Assembly (NCBI RefSeq): GCF_003584135.1
Contig: NZ_QXFI01000026.1
Coordinates: forward strand, 434,001 to 498,000
Length of the DNA: 64,000 bases
Reading direction: 5' to 3'
Source: Flagellimonas pelagia
GTDB taxonomy: Bacteria > Bacteroidota > Bacteroidia > Flavobacteriales > Flavobacteriaceae
In this document: positions 1-7,717 of the stretch, piece by piece
Layout of the letters: the number at the start of each line of letters is the position of its first letter
Numbering within the stretch: position 1 is the stretch's first letter
Program-made: the position numbers and the translations under genes
Notes under the pieces: generated by a model
Databases searched by the model: none
What the model saw: only the letters and a program-made list of their open reading frames with translations
Told to the model about the DNA's origin: nothing

Positions 1-1014
1 GCCAGCAACATACCCTTCTGGTTCAAAAAATATTATAAGCCAGGGGAAGAGATTGCCAAGATAGATGATTGGGACGAGCGGGTGCTCACCATTGCCAAGG
101 AGGCCAAAAACTGGGACATTGGCGCCCTGAGCGGTATCCCTTCGTGGATGGAGCTTATGCTGAAAAAAGTGATCGAACACCACAACGTGGACCATATCCA
201 TGAAGTTTGGCCCAATCTGCAGGTGTATACCTCCGGAGGGGTGGCCTTTGACCCTTATGAGAAAAGCTTCAATGCCCTGTTGGGAAAACCTATCCAGATC
301 ATTGATACCTATTTGGCCTCGGAAGGCTTTATGGCGTTTCAAAGTAGGCCGGATACCAACGCCATGAAATTGATTACAGATAACGGTATCTATTTCGAGT
401 TTGTGCCTTTTAAACCGGAATACATCAATCCGGATGGCTCGTTGGTTGCCAATGCTCCTTCCTTGACTTTGGAAGAAGTAGAGGAAGATGAGGACTATGT
501 ATTGATCATTTCCACTGTTTCGGGCGCATGGAGGTATGTCATTGGCGATACGATTTCCTTTACGGATGTGGAGAGGGCCGAAATCAAGATTACGGGAAGG
601 ACCAAATTTTTCCTGAACACTGTGGGGTCGCAATTGTCCGTGAACAAGTTGAACGATGCCGTTAAGCATCTGGAAGAGGAACTCGATATCAAGATTCCGG
701 AATATACGCTTTGCGCCAAACGGTTTGATGATGGATTTTACCACTCCTGGTATTTGGGATCGGACCAATCCTTGGACAGCTCCAAAACCGCAGAAATCCT
801 CGATACGTATTTAAAACAGGCCAACAAAAATTACAAAGTGGCCCGCTCCAAGGCACTGGAAGGCGTAAAGGTGGCTTTTGTTCCCCAAAACGTATTTGCT
901 GAATGGAGTGGTGCCAATAAGAAAAAAGGTGGGCAGGTAAAGATGGAACGTGTTATGGGTGAGGAAAAATTCCGGGAGTGGGAAGCGTTTGTGGCACAAG
1001 AATTACAATCTTAA
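1..1014 (+). CDS. GH3-family acyl-amido synthetase-like protein (5' truncated)
   Basis: The reading frame is open from base 1 to the TAA at 1012-1014, so the start lies outside the window and about 337 C-terminal residues are visible. The sequence reads as the C-terminal part of the bacterial GH3 family, relatives of the plant auxin-amido synthetases in the acyl-adenylating enzyme superfamily. Visible family features are the segment around IPSWMELML, the VYTSGGVAFDPY segment, the DTYLASEG segment near the nucleotide site, a WRYVIGDTISF segment and a C-terminal lobe ending in GGQVKMERVM. Known GH3 enzymes join an acyl acid to an amino acid through an acyl-AMP intermediate; the substrate of the Bacteroidota members is not known to me. 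The gene is convergent with the next one and the two stop codons overlap by 4 bases. Confidence 0.8.
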   Translation, partial: ASNIPFWFKKYYKPGEEIAKIDDWDERVLTIAKEAKNWDIGALSGIPSWMELMLKKVIEHHNVDHIHEVWPNLQVYTSGGVAFDPYEKSFNALLGKPIQIIDTYLASEGFMAFQSRPDTNAMKLITDNGIYFEFVPFKPEYINPDGSLVANAPSLTLEEVEEDEDYVLIISTVSGAWRYVIGDTISFTDVERAEIKITGRTKFFLNTVGSQLSVNKLNDAVKHLEEELDIKIPEYTLCAKRFDDGFYHSWYLGSDQSLDSSKTAEILDTYLKQANKNYKVARSKALEGVKVAFVPQNVFAEWSGANKKKGGQVKMERVMGEEKFREWEAFVAQELQS

Positions 1015-1667
1015 CCATTATCGGCCGAATCCTGTTGTTTCACCATTTCCATGATTTCATCCGGGGAAAGGTAATACTGCTTGATCCTGTCTTTATAGGT
1101 GGGATGAATGGCTGAATTGTCCAAGATGAATCGTTTGGTCTTCAAAATGTATTGAGACATGCCATGGGAAACCGCAAACGAATCTGCAGCTCGCTCTGCC
1201 TTTTTCACATATTCCTTCAAAAAAACGTATCGGAACCCAAATCCGATGAGGTTGAACCCGCTCCTGTTTTGGTAATCCATAATGTGACCCAGTTCGTGGC
1301 CCAACCATCCGACCAGAACATCGGAGGGGACATCCACAGTTTTGAATTCCTCCCCGGTAATCTTGAACTTTTCACTGATCAAGATGGTATAATTCCTTTC
1401 TTCTTTAGATTTGAATAGGGCACCAAAGGTGGGCTGTGCCTGCATCACCGATTTTTTAATATTCCTTTTGAACTTGAACGTTATGGGGATGTCCCGCAGT
1501 TCAGGGTAATGCATCAAGGCAATTTTCACCTCTTTTTGGATACTCTTCGGGATTTTTTTATTGGTATGGGGAAACATCTGTAAAATCAACACTAGGCATA
1601 GAATGAATAGAAATAATTGTTTTAATCTTTTTCTCAAAACCAATGAGGTAAAAAAAGGGGAAACCAA
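1011..1667 (-). CDS. Membrane-anchored M48-like zinc metallopeptidase
   Basis: This protein of up to 218 residues begins with a hydrophobic segment (LFLFILCLVLILQMF), probably a signal anchor. It carries the zinc-protease motif GHELGH in mid-sequence. About 30 residues later comes AERAADSFAVSHG, which fits the third zinc ligand plus Asp seen in M48-type gluzincins (E..AD..A). The visible features support a small periplasmic or membrane-facing metallopeptidase. The substrate cannot be inferred. The longest frame opens with TTG; a second TTG ten codons in, before RKRLKQ, is an equally reasonable start. The gene runs convergently into the GH3 gene with a 4-base stop overlap. Confidence 0.65.
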   Translation of the reverse strand: MVSPFFTSLVLRKRLKQLFLFILCLVLILQMFPHTNKKIPKSIQKEVKIALMHYPELRDIPITFKFKRNIKKSVMQAQPTFGALFKSKEERNYTILISEKFKITGEEFKTVDVPSDVLVGWLGHELGHIMDYQNRSGFNLIGFGFRYVFLKEYVKKAERAADSFAVSHGMSQYILKTKRFILDNSAIHPTYKDRIKQYYLSPDEIMEMVKQQDSADNG

Positions 1668-1699
1668 CGGCTGCCCCCTTAATGGTTATAGTGTTTATC

Positions 1700-2164
1700 T
1701 TAAAACTGATATCTCAGTCCCAAGGCAATATCAAGGTCCAGGTCATCGGAGTAATTATCGTTAAAACCGAGCTCAGGCCTCATATCCAGAGAGATAAGTA
1801 GTGGTATGTCAAAATCGTATTCGATACCAAGGTCACCTGCTACTAGGGCGAAGGCACCATCATTGTCGCCGGCATCAAAGGAACCGACACCCCCACCGGC
1901 ACCCACATACCAATGGAACCCGCCATCAATGGGCATGACCCATTGGTACAGACCGACCAATTTAAAGGCATCTACGTTATGGGAATCCCTCCAACCGAGG
2001 TCAAATTCCAATCTGTTGTTCTCTTTCAGGTAACGTTGATAGGAGATTTCCCCACCAAATCCGTCGTTATCGCCAACCCGGATACCCAAGGCGTTCTTCG
2101 AAATACTTTGAGCACTCAAAGTAGTGGCTCCCATTAAAAAAAGAATAATTAAGATATTTTTCAT
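1700..2164 (-). CDS. Small outer-membrane beta-barrel-like protein
   Basis: The protein has 154 residues with a clear Sec signal peptide (MKNILIILFLMGATTLSAQ). The rest is rich in alternating aromatic and polar residues, with glycine turns (YVGAGGGVGSF) and a terminal aromatic ending in LGLRYQF, as expected of a small outer-membrane beta barrel. I do not recognise a named family. The ATG at 2164 is preferred over an in-frame ATG at 2185 because the latter overlaps a perfect TAnnTTTG promoter box at 2183-2190. Confidence 0.7.
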   Translation of the reverse strand: MKNILIILFLMGATTLSAQSISKNALGIRVGDNDGFGGEISYQRYLKENNRLEFDLGWRDSHNVDAFKLVGLYQWVMPIDGGFHWYVGAGGGVGSFDAGDNDGAFALVAGDLGIEYDFDIPLLISLDMRPELGFNDNYSDDLDLDIALGLRYQF

Positions 2165-2182
2165 GATGTGTTTATTTTGACA

Positions 2183-2190
2183 CAAAACTA
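2183..2190 (-). promoter_or_regulatory. Bacteroidota -7 promoter box
   Basis: On the minus strand this reads TAGTTTTG, an exact match to the Bacteroidota -7 consensus TAnnTTTG. Transcription would start a few bases downstream, between the two candidate ATGs of the small barrel gene. I see no convincing TTTG at the usual -33 distance. Confidence 0.45.
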
Positions 2191-2257
2191 GGATGGGACA
2201 CCTGCCGTACTTGTCTCATTTCAATCAAAGATTGATGCAATACCGATTAAAGAATTG

Positions 2258-3679
2258 TTAAAGCAGGGGTTTTAGGAATTTGAAGAGCCCTTCCAAGAAT
2301 TTTCGCCAGAAGGGTCTGTTGCGAAAGCGTTCCAAGGTCATGATGTCGGCCTTTTTGCATACGGTAAAAAACTCTTCCTTGAGTTCGTCGGTTATTTCCT
2401 GATCATAGATCAAGATATTCGCCTCATAGTTCAGCTCAAAGCTTCTGATGTCAAAATTTCCCGATCCGATGGAGACCAGGTCATCATCCACGACCAAGAT
2501 CTTACTGTGTGAAAAATCTTCCCTCAGATAAATATTGACACCAACATTGAGCAATTCCTCAAATTGTGAGAACATGGCGAACATGGCCGCTATGGAGTCC
2601 GATTTCTTGGGAATGAGCAGGGTAATGTCCACCCCTTCCATGGCTACGATCTTTAAGGTCTGTAAAAAGGCTTCTCCCGGTAAAAAATAAGGGTTGGCGA
2701 TGAAAATGGATCGTTGGGCTTGGTTCATCATGCTGATGTATTGTTGCATAATGGCTGGATGGTCGGAATCCGGGCCACCGACCACTACTTGTGCACAGGC
2801 AGTTCCGACTTCATCCTGCTCAAAAAGATAGTCCTGGATCCGAAAATCCCCATTCTTGCTGGCAAAGTAATAATCCTTCAAAAAAACGAGATGGATGTCG
2901 TTCACAATGGGCCCTTCCAATTTTAAATGCGTGTCCTTCCACTTGCCAAGCTCGCTCTCTCGTCTGATGTATTTGTCGGAAACATTCACCCCTCCCGTAA
3001 ACGCCACTTTGTTGTCTATGACCACAATTTTTCTGTGGTTCCGAAAGTTAAGGGAGAACAATAGGTTGTTCAGCCTAATGGGCATAATGGGATGGATCTC
3101 CACCCCGATATCCTGAAAGTGCTTTTTGGGTCTTCCCCGCAGATGATAGCTTCCCAACGAATCATACAGAATCCTGACCTGGACCCCTTCCTTGATTTTT
3201 CTTTGGAAGAGCTCCAACATCTTGTCCAAAAGCCCCCCTTGCTCCAAAATATAATATTGTAGATGAATGAAATGCTCGGCTTCTTCCATGGCTTTGAAAA
3301 GCGCATTGAAAGTTTCGCCCCCATCCTGTAGCACCTTGATTTGGTTACCACATGTGGCCTTGGTGTTGGCATTGGATTGGATCAGGGTACTAAGTCTTTT
3401 TTTACGGATATCAGCATCAAAATTGACTTGAAACTTCTCCAAGGTGGAGTCTCCCGGAAACCGATAATGTCTTCTCCTGTCAAAATCCTTGCCGTTGAAG
3501 AATTTGAACTTTCTCCGGTTCATCCCAAAAAGATAGTACAGGACCACCCCGATGATGGGCAGCGCAATAATGGCCAATACCCAACTGATGGATCGGGAAG
3601 GCCGCCTACCATGATAGATGATGGCACCGATGGCCCAAATGGAAAGTATAAGATATAGTATGGTGAATACGGTCTTCAC
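2258..3679 (-). CDS. cls: Cardiolipin synthase (phospholipase D family)
   Basis: The 473-residue protein has two N-terminal transmembrane helices (roughly residues 3-20 and 32-52) followed by two phospholipase D domains. The first HKD motif is HRKIVVIDNKVAFTGG near residue 218 and the second is HSKILVVDDDLVSIGSGNFD near residue 396. This is the standard layout of bacterial cardiolipin synthase, which condenses two phosphatidylglycerol molecules into cardiolipin and glycerol at the inner membrane. Length matches the family. It stands alone, with no operon partner on its strand. Confidence 0.92.
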   Translation of the reverse strand: MKTVFTILYLILSIWAIGAIIYHGRRPSRSISWVLAIIALPIIGVVLYYLFGMNRRKFKFFNGKDFDRRRHYRFPGDSTLEKFQVNFDADIRKKRLSTLIQSNANTKATCGNQIKVLQDGGETFNALFKAMEEAEHFIHLQYYILEQGGLLDKMLELFQRKIKEGVQVRILYDSLGSYHLRGRPKKHFQDIGVEIHPIMPIRLNNLLFSLNFRNHRKIVVIDNKVAFTGGVNVSDKYIRRESELGKWKDTHLKLEGPIVNDIHLVFLKDYYFASKNGDFRIQDYLFEQDEVGTACAQVVVGGPDSDHPAIMQQYISMMNQAQRSIFIANPYFLPGEAFLQTLKIVAMEGVDITLLIPKKSDSIAAMFAMFSQFEELLNVGVNIYLREDFSHSKILVVDDDLVSIGSGNFDIRSFELNYEANILIYDQEITDELKEEFFTVCKKADIMTLERFRNRPFWRKFLEGLFKFLKPLL

Positions 3680-3759
3680 GGCACGGGAATAGGTGTTTAA
3701 CTAAGCTAATACGGAAAATTTAAAAGGCAATCTCCATGGAGTCAAATATTTTCGTCTTA

Positions 3760-3795
3760 AACAAAAAACTCTGGCAAAACATTGCCAGAGTTGGG
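3760..3795 (-). terminator. Rho-independent terminator of the small lipoprotein gene
   Basis: A perfect 10-bp stem (AACTCTGGCA at 3767-3776 pairing with TGCCAGAGTT at 3783-3792) has a 6-base loop. On the minus strand it is followed by a TTTTTG run. It lies just downstream of the gene at 3815-4024. Confidence 0.8.
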
Positions 3796-3814
3796 TTTTC
3801 TGAAGAACAGTTTC

Positions 3815-4024
3815 TTAGATGGAATCTTTTTCAACTACTTCCTCGATTTTGTCCCCGACATCGTCGGCGGCATCCTCAATTTCATCACCGGCTTTCTCTA
3901 CACCGTCTTTAACATCTTCTATGGCTTCTTCAGCCTTGTCTTCTTTTGTTTCCCTGCAGCTGTTCATACTCATGGTAAATGCCATGGCCATGAACAATAC
4001 TAGCAGACTTATCGATTTTCTCAT
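3815..4024 (-). CDS. Small acidic lipoprotein, amphipathic-helix type
   Basis: This 69-residue protein has a lipoprotein signal ending in MSMNSC. It continues as a highly charged Glu/Asp/Lys helix with a quasi-repeat (EEAIEDVKDGVEKAGDEIEDAADD). That pattern resembles small YtxH- or apolipophorin-like stress proteins that sit at membranes as amphipathic helices. No enzyme motif is present. Neighbours are DUF1328 and an AraC-type regulator, a setting that suggests an envelope-stress role, which is inference. Confidence 0.75.
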   Translation of the reverse strand: MRKSISLLVLFMAMAFTMSMNSCRETKEDKAEEAIEDVKDGVEKAGDEIEDAADDVGDKIEEVVEKDSI

Positions 4025-4070
4025 GGTTCTCTGTTTTTAAGTTAATGATTCTTAGTGTTTATGCTTGATT

Positions 4071-4232
4071 CTAAATCTTTTTTCTACCGGTTATCAGCGA
4101 AATGATAAACAATACAATAAAGATGAAGAATAGGATTTTGGCAATACTGGCCGCACCAGCGGCAATTCCGCCAAAACCGAAAATTCCGGCCACTATGGCC
4201 AAGATTATAAAGGTGACTGTCCAACGTAACAT
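4071..4232 (-). CDS. DUF1328 family small membrane protein (YtjA-like)
   Basis: On the minus strand from 4232 an ATG opens a 53-codon gene that starts MLRWTVTFIILAIVAGIFGF and ends LITGRKKI. It has two hydrophobic helices separated by a Gly/Ala-rich turn (GGIAAGAASIAK), the signature of the DUF1328/YtjA family of tiny inner-membrane proteins. Function is unknown; relatives often occur with stress-induced envelope proteins. It lies about 45 bases upstream of the small acidic lipoprotein gene on the same strand, so the two may be co-transcribed. Confidence 0.85.
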   Translation of the reverse strand: MLRWTVTFIILAIVAGIFGFGGIAAGAASIAKILFFIFIVLFIISLITGRKKI

Positions 4233-4370
4233 ATTTTCAGGTTTTAGGATTATTGTCCGACTAACTCTTAATCAGTACATTACAAATTTCGGAATCATCA
4301 AGGAGAGGTCTTGTCGCTATCGGTTTTTATCTTGACTCATTAGCTATATCATTTGACCAGTCTATTGCCT

Positions 4371-5033
4371 TTATAGGTCATAGGTAATGTTGTTCAGGAA
4401 GAATTCGTTGGACATGAGGTTGGCCTTGAGTTTTACCTCGGGAGGATTTTGTATGAAATCCTTCAGGTCTTCCATTTTAGAAGCATTGGATAGCCAGAAT
4501 GATGTCGAATCTTCTGGAACGATGATAGGTGCAAGATTGCTGATGTTGTGGTAGCTGGACACAAAGGAATTGGTCTTGCCCGTGATCAATGCGGAACAAA
4601 GGAACCCATCTTCCAGCTTATTGTATACGCCGGCCAAAAAAAAAGGCTCTTCGGAAGGTTTGCATAAATAATAACTACAGGTATTGCCGTTGTTGATCAT
4701 GTGGGTGTAAAAACCTGTGACCACGATCAAACATCTTCTTTGGCTGAACGATTCCTTCATCCATTCCACCTGTTCCAGGTCCTGCAATTGCACATTAAGG
4801 GTATTGGCGTTATTTTGAAAAATGTACCAATCTTCCCTAAAATTTTGTGGCATGAGTCCCCATATGGCAAAGGTGATCTCGCTTTGGTTGTCCATGGTGA
4901 CTACGGAGAGGTTGGTTTCGTGAAAACCATGGATCAGGGGGTTTTGGGTATAGAGGTTGGGATATTTGAAAGGAATACCAAACGCTTTTTCAATTTCATT
5001 CTTTTCAGCCGCATTGGAAAGTTTGTAGATCAT
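4371..5033 (-). CDS. SRAP-like (YedK/HMCES-related) protein lacking Cys2 and the catalytic Glu
   Basis: The 220-residue protein follows the SRAP fold pattern in order: FAIWGLMP, the NNANTLN segment matching the family NAR.ET region, RRCLIVVTGFY, PFFLAGVYN, ALITGKTNSF and a YHNISNLAPIIV segment containing the conserved His. Known SRAP proteins use Cys2, exposed after Met removal, to crosslink abasic sites, helped by a Glu in the GFYEW motif. Here residue 2 is Ile (MIYKLS) and the Glu position is Thr (GFYTHM). A longer in-frame start (TTG at 5057) does not restore a Cys. I infer a non-crosslinking paralogue, perhaps DNA-binding only. Confidence 0.72.
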   Translation of the reverse strand: MIYKLSNAAEKNEIEKAFGIPFKYPNLYTQNPLIHGFHETNLSVVTMDNQSEITFAIWGLMPQNFREDWYIFQNNANTLNVQLQDLEQVEWMKESFSQRRCLIVVTGFYTHMINNGNTCSYYLCKPSEEPFFLAGVYNKLEDGFLCSALITGKTNSFVSSYHNISNLAPIIVPEDSTSFWLSNASKMEDLKDFIQNPPEVKLKANLMSNEFFLNNITYDL

Positions 5034-5152
5034 AGCTCTTCTCAATTTTTGGTACAATTAAATTGTTTTGTTGAAAAAAGGTTGACTCAAAAGGATTTAA
5101 TGATAATGCTTTTGCCCCAAAATTTGAAAAATAAAAATAAATGAGCATTGCG

Positions 5153-5183
5153 ATTGTGCAGGTTGAAACAAAGGTTATCTTTA
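5153..5183 (+). promoter_or_regulatory. Candidate Bacteroidota -33/-7 promoter for the AraC-type gene
   Basis: TTG at 5154-5156 is separated by 19 bases from TATCTTTA at 5176-5183, close to the Bacteroidota TTTG / TAnnTTTG arrangement (one mismatch in the -7 box). The predicted start of transcription is about 40 bases before the ATG at 5229. Confidence 0.4.
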
Positions 5184-5228
5184 TAAATTGGCGAAATATG
5201 TGTTAACCTTGATCAGCCCGGAACACCT

Positions 5229-6269
5229 ATGATAAAAATTTATATAGAGGCCCAGAAAACTGCCGATACGGTGGAGCAGGTGCGAAAGGTTATAGGTGGT
5301 GCCATTACGGAACGTTGGGGTCAGTATACCCTCAATGTTGACAATGATAAGGCACGTGGCCGTATGAGCTACATAGAATTTGAATGGGGCGTGAGCTTGG
5401 TGGAGTATGACTTGACTTTTTTTGATGAGGTAATGATCATGGTGGATACCTCAAAATTCAATCCCATCAATTTTTACTATTGTTTGGAAGGGTATAGTGG
5501 ACACAAATTCGGTCATGAGTCTGCGGACGAGATCAAGTTCATTGAACAATTTCAGTCCGTTATCCTGACCAATAGGAGTGGAGGTGTGAGCGACCGTTAT
5601 TTTCCGAAGGACATCAAAATTTCCCTGAGTGTGATCCAAGTCCGCAGAAAGCCCTTTTTAAAGCGGAGGTTGAACCAAGGTGATTCGCTCAACAAGCAAT
5701 TGTACGAAGTGTTTTTGGACACGGACCACGAAAAGGTGTTCGCCTATTTTGGATCCTACAACCTAAAAATGGCCGATGTGATGACAGCCCTGCGGAATGT
5801 AAAGGGAGAGGGCATGATCCGCATTATGCAAATGGAAGGTTTGGTCTATCAGATCTTGTCCATGCACATGATGCAACACAATAAGGAAGTTAAGAACAAG
5901 CACTTATCCACATCCCTGCTGAAACGGGAATTGAAGCAGATCAGGGAATATGCCAAGAAGATCGAAAAGAACATAGCAAAGGATTTTTCCTTAGAAGAGA
6001 TTTCTGCCGAAACCGGACTTACCCAGGCCAAATTGCAGGAAGGATTTAAGTTGTTGTACAATAAAACGGTAACGGAATACATCCGAAATGCCAGACTTGA
6101 GGTAGCTAGGGACCTGATTGCCAATTCCGAGATGAACATTTCTGAAGTGGTCTACTCCATAGGCTTTACGAGCAGAAGCTATTTCTCCAAAATTTTCAAG
6201 GAAAAATTCGGGGTGAGCCCAAGCGACTTTATGAACAGCAAACGAAAGCTGGGAACCTCCGAAAAATAG
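5229..6269 (+). CDS. AraC-family transcriptional regulator
   Basis: The 346-residue protein ends in a two-helix-turn-helix AraC DNA-binding domain (about residues 250-335), with FSLEEISAETGLTQAKLQ as the first helix-turn-helix and ISEVVYSIGFTSRSYFSKIFK plus GVSPSDF as the conserved second half. The N-terminal 230 residues contain no membrane segment, cupin motif or receiver domain that I recognise, so the signal is unknown. It is divergent from the SRAP-like gene and close to two small stress-type envelope genes, which it could control; that is inference. Confidence 0.85.
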   Translation: MIKIYIEAQKTADTVEQVRKVIGGAITERWGQYTLNVDNDKARGRMSYIEFEWGVSLVEYDLTFFDEVMIMVDTSKFNPINFYYCLEGYSGHKFGHESADEIKFIEQFQSVILTNRSGGVSDRYFPKDIKISLSVIQVRRKPFLKRRLNQGDSLNKQLYEVFLDTDHEKVFAYFGSYNLKMADVMTALRNVKGEGMIRIMQMEGLVYQILSMHMMQHNKEVKNKHLSTSLLKRELKQIREYAKKIEKNIAKDFSLEEISAETGLTQAKLQEGFKLLYNKTVTEYIRNARLEVARDLIANSEMNISEVVYSIGFTSRSYFSKIFKEKFGVSPSDFMNSKRKLGTSEK

Positions 6270-6339
6270 CTCCCAAATTCCTGTAGGGGCAGGTTTTAGA
6301 CGAAGGGAGGATTTACAATGTTAATTTAATGTTTTGTAA

Positions 6340-6372
6340 TTGTAAATTTATTTACAGTTTGTCTTATTTTTG
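6340..6372 (+). promoter_or_regulatory. Palindrome plus -7 box upstream of an orphan gene
   Basis: TGTAAAT-TT-ATTTACA at 6341-6356 is a perfect 7-bp inverted repeat. It is followed by TATTTTTG at 6365-6372, an exact TAnnTTTG promoter box, 14 bases before the TTG start at 6387. The dyad sits where a regulator would block or recruit RNA polymerase. Confidence 0.45.
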
Positions 6373-6386
6373 TAAAAAATTTAGAC

Positions 6387-6698
6387 TTGGAAATCCTCTG
6401 GAAACATCTATCGGAACCCAATGGACTTGGTCATGTGCAGCGCATCAACTTGGAGTATGCCGTGCAATTGCAGGTAATACGAATCTTGATCAACGAAGCC
6501 GAACACCTGATGGATTATCTTTCCCTGATCGTTCTAGAAATTGATTCCCGCAATGGGATGGTCTCCGTGCATGATGATACCCCAGAGCCACTGTACTCCA
6601 TGGTGGAACGTAATTTTGTTCAGGTCAACACAATTCAAGGGGAGACAGCCTCAGAAGTGTATTCGGACTTGCAGACTTCCTTGATGGCGATATCGTAG
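6387..6698 (+). CDS. Hypothetical protein, 103 residues
   Basis: I do not recognise this protein. It opens with TTG (LEILWKHLSEPNG) and has no signal peptide or membrane segment. It looks mostly helical in the first half (QRINLEYAVQLQVIRILINEAEHLMDYL). Codon third positions look like those of neighbouring real genes, and a perfect -7 promoter box precedes it, which is why I list it. It sits alone between the AraC gene and the tRNA, on the opposite strand to the tRNA. Confidence 0.5.
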   Translation: MEILWKHLSEPNGLGHVQRINLEYAVQLQVIRILINEAEHLMDYLSLIVLEIDSRNGMVSVHDDTPEPLYSMVERNFVQVNTIQGETASEVYSDLQTSLMAIS

Positions 6699-6768
6699 CG
6701 CATCTTATCTTTTTTTCTTTCAATCAATAAAGCTTGCTTTGTTTGGCTGCACATCTTGTAGGCTAAAC

Positions 6769-6811
6769 TAAAAAAACAAAACCCCCGCAATCCTTGTGGA
6801 TGCGAGGGTTT
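6769..6811 (-). terminator. Terminator of the tRNA-Phe transcript
   Basis: A GC-rich hairpin pairs AACCCCCGCAATCC with GGATGCGAGGGTT around a TTGT loop. On the minus strand it is followed by TTTTGTTTTTTT. It begins directly downstream of the tRNA 3' end. Confidence 0.8.
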
Positions 6812-6812
6812 G

Positions 6813-6888
<76 letters not shown>

Positions 6889-6988
6889 ATGCCCTAAAGC
6901 GGGTGCAAATATAATTTCAAAATTAGGATATACAAACAAAAACAAGAAAAAAGGCATCGAATTTTTTCCAATTCTCGATCTTTGTATC

Positions 6989-7717
6989 ATGAACCTCGTC
7001 ATTGACATCGGCAACACCTTGATAAAATATGCGGTTTTTGAAAACGGCAAGATTATTTACGACCAAGCTTCCGAGTCGGGGCTGTTCCTGTCCAAGGTCA
7101 AGGAACTCTTTGAACGATACCCCAAGATCGGTCATGCCATTATCTCCTCTGTGGGGAAATTGGACCATAAGGAACGTGATATTGTGGCCCTGTTCTGCAA
7201 GGTTCATGTACTTTCCAGTACCACCAAAGTGCCGTTTAAGAATAGTTATGCCACACCACAGACTTTAGGTGTGGATCGCTTGGCGCTGGCCACCGCGGCG
7301 TTTTACCAAAATCCAAAGGGCAATACCTTGGTCATCGATGCCGGTACCTGTATTACGTACGATTTAGTGAACAATATCGGCGAATATGTAGGAGGAGCCA
7401 TTTCGCCGGGGGTTCGTATGCGATACAGGGCCATGCACGATCAAACTGTGGGACTTCCAATGCTGGAACCCGAGGAGATCTTGGACTTTATCGGAAACTC
7501 TACACATGCCTGCATGCACAGTGGCGTGATCAATGGGATAGCCCTCGAAGTGGATGGGGTCGTTGACCAGTATCGTTCACGCTTTCAACATTTAACAGTT
7601 ATTTTAACAGGCGGCGACTCCCATTTTTTTGCCAAAAGGCTAAAAAACACCATATTTGCGAACTCCAAATTTCTCTTGGAGGGGCTTAATGGCCTGCTGG
7701 AATACAACAAAGACTAA
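6989..7717 (+). CDS. coaX: Type III pantothenate kinase
   Basis: The 242-residue protein carries the type III pantothenate kinase motifs: DIGNT at residues 6-10, GVDR at 94-97, DAGT at 117-120 and GGAISPG at 135-141. The enzyme phosphorylates pantothenate in the first step of coenzyme A synthesis. Length fits the family. Its stop codon directly abuts the ATG of the following outer-membrane gene (TAA then ATG), so the two are almost certainly co-transcribed. Confidence 0.95.
   Translation: MNLVIDIGNTLIKYAVFENGKIIYDQASESGLFLSKVKELFERYPKIGHAIISSVGKLDHKERDIVALFCKVHVLSSTTKVPFKNSYATPQTLGVDRLALATAAFYQNPKGNTLVIDAGTCITYDLVNNIGEYVGGAISPGVRMRYRAMHDQTVGLPMLEPEEILDFIGNSTHACMHSGVINGIALEVDGVVDQYRSRFQHLTVILTGGDSHFFAKRLKNTIFANSKFLLEGLNGLLEYNKD

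Noticed and set aside
2221..2235. Perfect small dyad TCAATC-AAA-GATTGA
   Set aside because: The loop is only three bases and no T-run follows on either strand, so it is not a credible terminator; too short to call an operator.
4102..4335. A 77-codon plus-strand frame
   Set aside because: The minus strand of the same region encodes a clear DUF1328 protein (4071-4232), so this frame is its shadow.
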